Positions 4,263 to 5,100 of a stretch of 5,100 bases of DNA are shown piece by piece. The position numbers and the translations under genes were made by a program. The notes beneath the pieces were generated by a model. It saw only the letters and a program-made list of their open reading frames with translations. It did not search any database and was not told where the DNA came from. This stretch comes from Chloroflexota bacterium. GTDB lineage: Bacteria; Chloroflexota; Anaerolineae; Anaerolineales; UBA11858. The stretch spans positions 1-5,100 of the forward strand of contig DOTA01000216.1 in the NCBI GenBank assembly GCA_003513015.1, given 5' to 3'. The first letter of the stretch is position 1, and the number at the start of each line of letters is the position of its first letter.

Positions 4263-5100
4263 ATGCCTAACACCGGAAAAATTTTCATCAGCTACAGACG
4301 CTCTGATACCGAAGGGTATGCAGGGCGCATTTTTGATCGCCTCGGTGCTCATTTTGGGCGGCAAAATATTTTTATGGATGTTGATACGATCCAGCCCGGG
4401 GAAAATTTTGTTGAGGCAATTGAAAGCGCAGTCAGTTCTTGTGATGTGCTGATTGCATTAATTGGCGATGAATGGTTAACAATCACCGACGAGGATGGCA
4501 AACGCAGGCTAGAAAACCCCCATGATTTTGTACGAGTGGAAATTACCGCAGCACTCAAGCGTGGCATTCGGGTGATTCCGGTTTTGCTGGCAGGAACAGA
4601 GATGCCGAAAGCTCGAGAATTGCCCAATGATCTCCAATTGATGACGGAACTGAACGCGCCCGAAATTCGCCACGGCAGTTTTGATGCCGGAATTGAGAAA
4701 TTACTACAAGCGATTGAAATGTGCTTACGAGAAATAGATGCGCAACAGCAAGCCGCGATTGTCAAGCGGATTCCCACTTGGGTTTGGGTTGCAACAATCA
4801 GCGGTATTTTGGTGATCGGGATCTTTCTATTGGCCCAGTTCCGCCCCAAACCGACGGAACCAATCGCATCTACCAGTGAAGTTGATCTGCCAATCATTTC
4901 AGAAAGTACGGCAATACCTTCGCAAGTTCCATCTTTTGCACCCGCATTCGAAAATCAAGGTGTGCAAAATACGGCTACAGCCACGACAATGGCAACGCTA
5001 GAAAATACTCCTACGATTGAGGTTACGGCAACCCCTACAAAAATTCCCACAACCACCACTTTCATACCAACGGAAATGCCGACCGAAACTCCGCTTGAAC
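4263..5100 (+). CDS. TIR-domain membrane protein with Thr/Pro-rich linker, 3' partial
   Basis: The frame is open from ATG 4263 to the right edge, giving 279 residues and no stop; a weak AAAGGG lies 7 bases upstream. Residues 6-157 are a TIR_2-type domain: KIFISYRRSD (6-15), YAGRIFDRL, IFMDVDTIQPGENF, SCDVLIALIGDEWL, FVRVEITAALKRG (89-101) and IPVLLAG. Glu93 aligns with the catalytic glutamate of SARM1 (KEIVTAL context), so NAD+ cleavage is plausible. A charged stretch ending in KR (168-169) precedes a single membrane span at about 171-192, which places the TIR domain in the cytoplasm. Beyond about residue 198 the chain is rich in Thr, Pro, Ser and Ala (ENTPTIEVTATPTK), a linker that should lie outside the membrane. 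In similar proteins such a linker leads to a further domain, such as a formylglycine-generating-enzyme-like or repeat domain; here it is outside the window. Roles in signalling or defence are inference. Confidence 0.9.
   Translation, partial: MPNTGKIFISYRRSDTEGYAGRIFDRLGAHFGRQNIFMDVDTIQPGENFVEAIESAVSSCDVLIALIGDEWLTITDEDGKRRLENPHDFVRVEITAALKRGIRVIPVLLAGTEMPKARELPNDLQLMTELNAPEIRHGSFDAGIEKLLQAIEMCLREIDAQQQAAIVKRIPTWVWVATISGILVIGIFLLAQFRPKPTEPIASTSEVDLPIISESTAIPSQVPSFAPAFENQGVQNTATATTMATLENTPTIEVTATPTKIPTTTTFIPTEMPTETPLE

Noticed and set aside
4349..4897. 182-residue open frame on the minus strand opposite the TIR gene
   Set aside because: It is Ser/Ile-rich with no recognisable domain and lies antisense to a clear TIR domain and membrane span.
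4920..4931. 12-base exact match (TCGCAAGTTCCA) between 3450-3461 and 4920-4931
   Set aside because: It is a single short match without the 7-base periodicity around 4920; chance is enough to explain it.
4980..5100. Thr/Pro-rich coding stretch as a possible DNA repeat array
   Set aside because: The codons vary and no fixed unit length is visible; it is a low-complexity protein linker.

Overview
The window holds six protein-coding genes and no RNA genes, CRISPR array or insertion sequence. Base composition is moderate in G+C. Gene content points to a Gram-negative-like or Chloroflexota-type environmental bacterium: an HlyD-type adaptor with an 'LPGWYF' segment, a BioD-like/DRTGG protein without the phosphotransacetylase catalytic domain, a TIR-membrane-Thr/Pro-linker protein, and heptanucleotide repeats. 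Chloroflexota (Anaerolineae-like) is my best guess from family resemblance only; no marker gene proves it.

Left part (2-1074, + strand): the C-terminal 339 residues of an HlyD/membrane-fusion-type efflux adaptor, entered from the left edge, followed by a strong hairpin terminator. The terminator also serves the converging gene pair on the minus strand.

Middle (1110-2777, - strand): a two-gene unit. A 355-residue BioD-like P-loop/DRTGG-domain protein comes first, then an 81-base gap, then a 172-residue polytopic membrane protein of unknown function. Its promoter region (2778-2937) is shared with the divergent + strand unit.

Right part (2938-5100, + strand): an ECF-type sigma factor overlaps by ATGA a gene for O6-methylguanine-DNA methyltransferase (MGMT/Ogt). 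No anti-sigma gene lies between them, which suggests co-expression of a regulator with an alkylation-repair protein. The sigma gene appears to be transcribed from a promoter that would give a leaderless mRNA. The methyltransferase carries an N-terminal extension encoded by a 7-base tandem repeat, and its C-terminal helix is displaced into the -1 frame, so the gene is frameshifted or contains a sequence error. After an AT-rich spacer with a promoter and a 16-base palindrome, a TIR-domain gene begins and runs off the right edge. It has a likely NADase glutamate, one membrane span and a Thr/Pro-rich linker, so its final domain is outside the window.

The points most worth a second look are the displaced methyltransferase C-terminus, the sigma-methyltransferase coupling, the coding heptanucleotide repeat with a sister copy 2.4 kb away, and the truncated TIR-membrane protein. 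I did not find a convincing wholly new multi-gene system.
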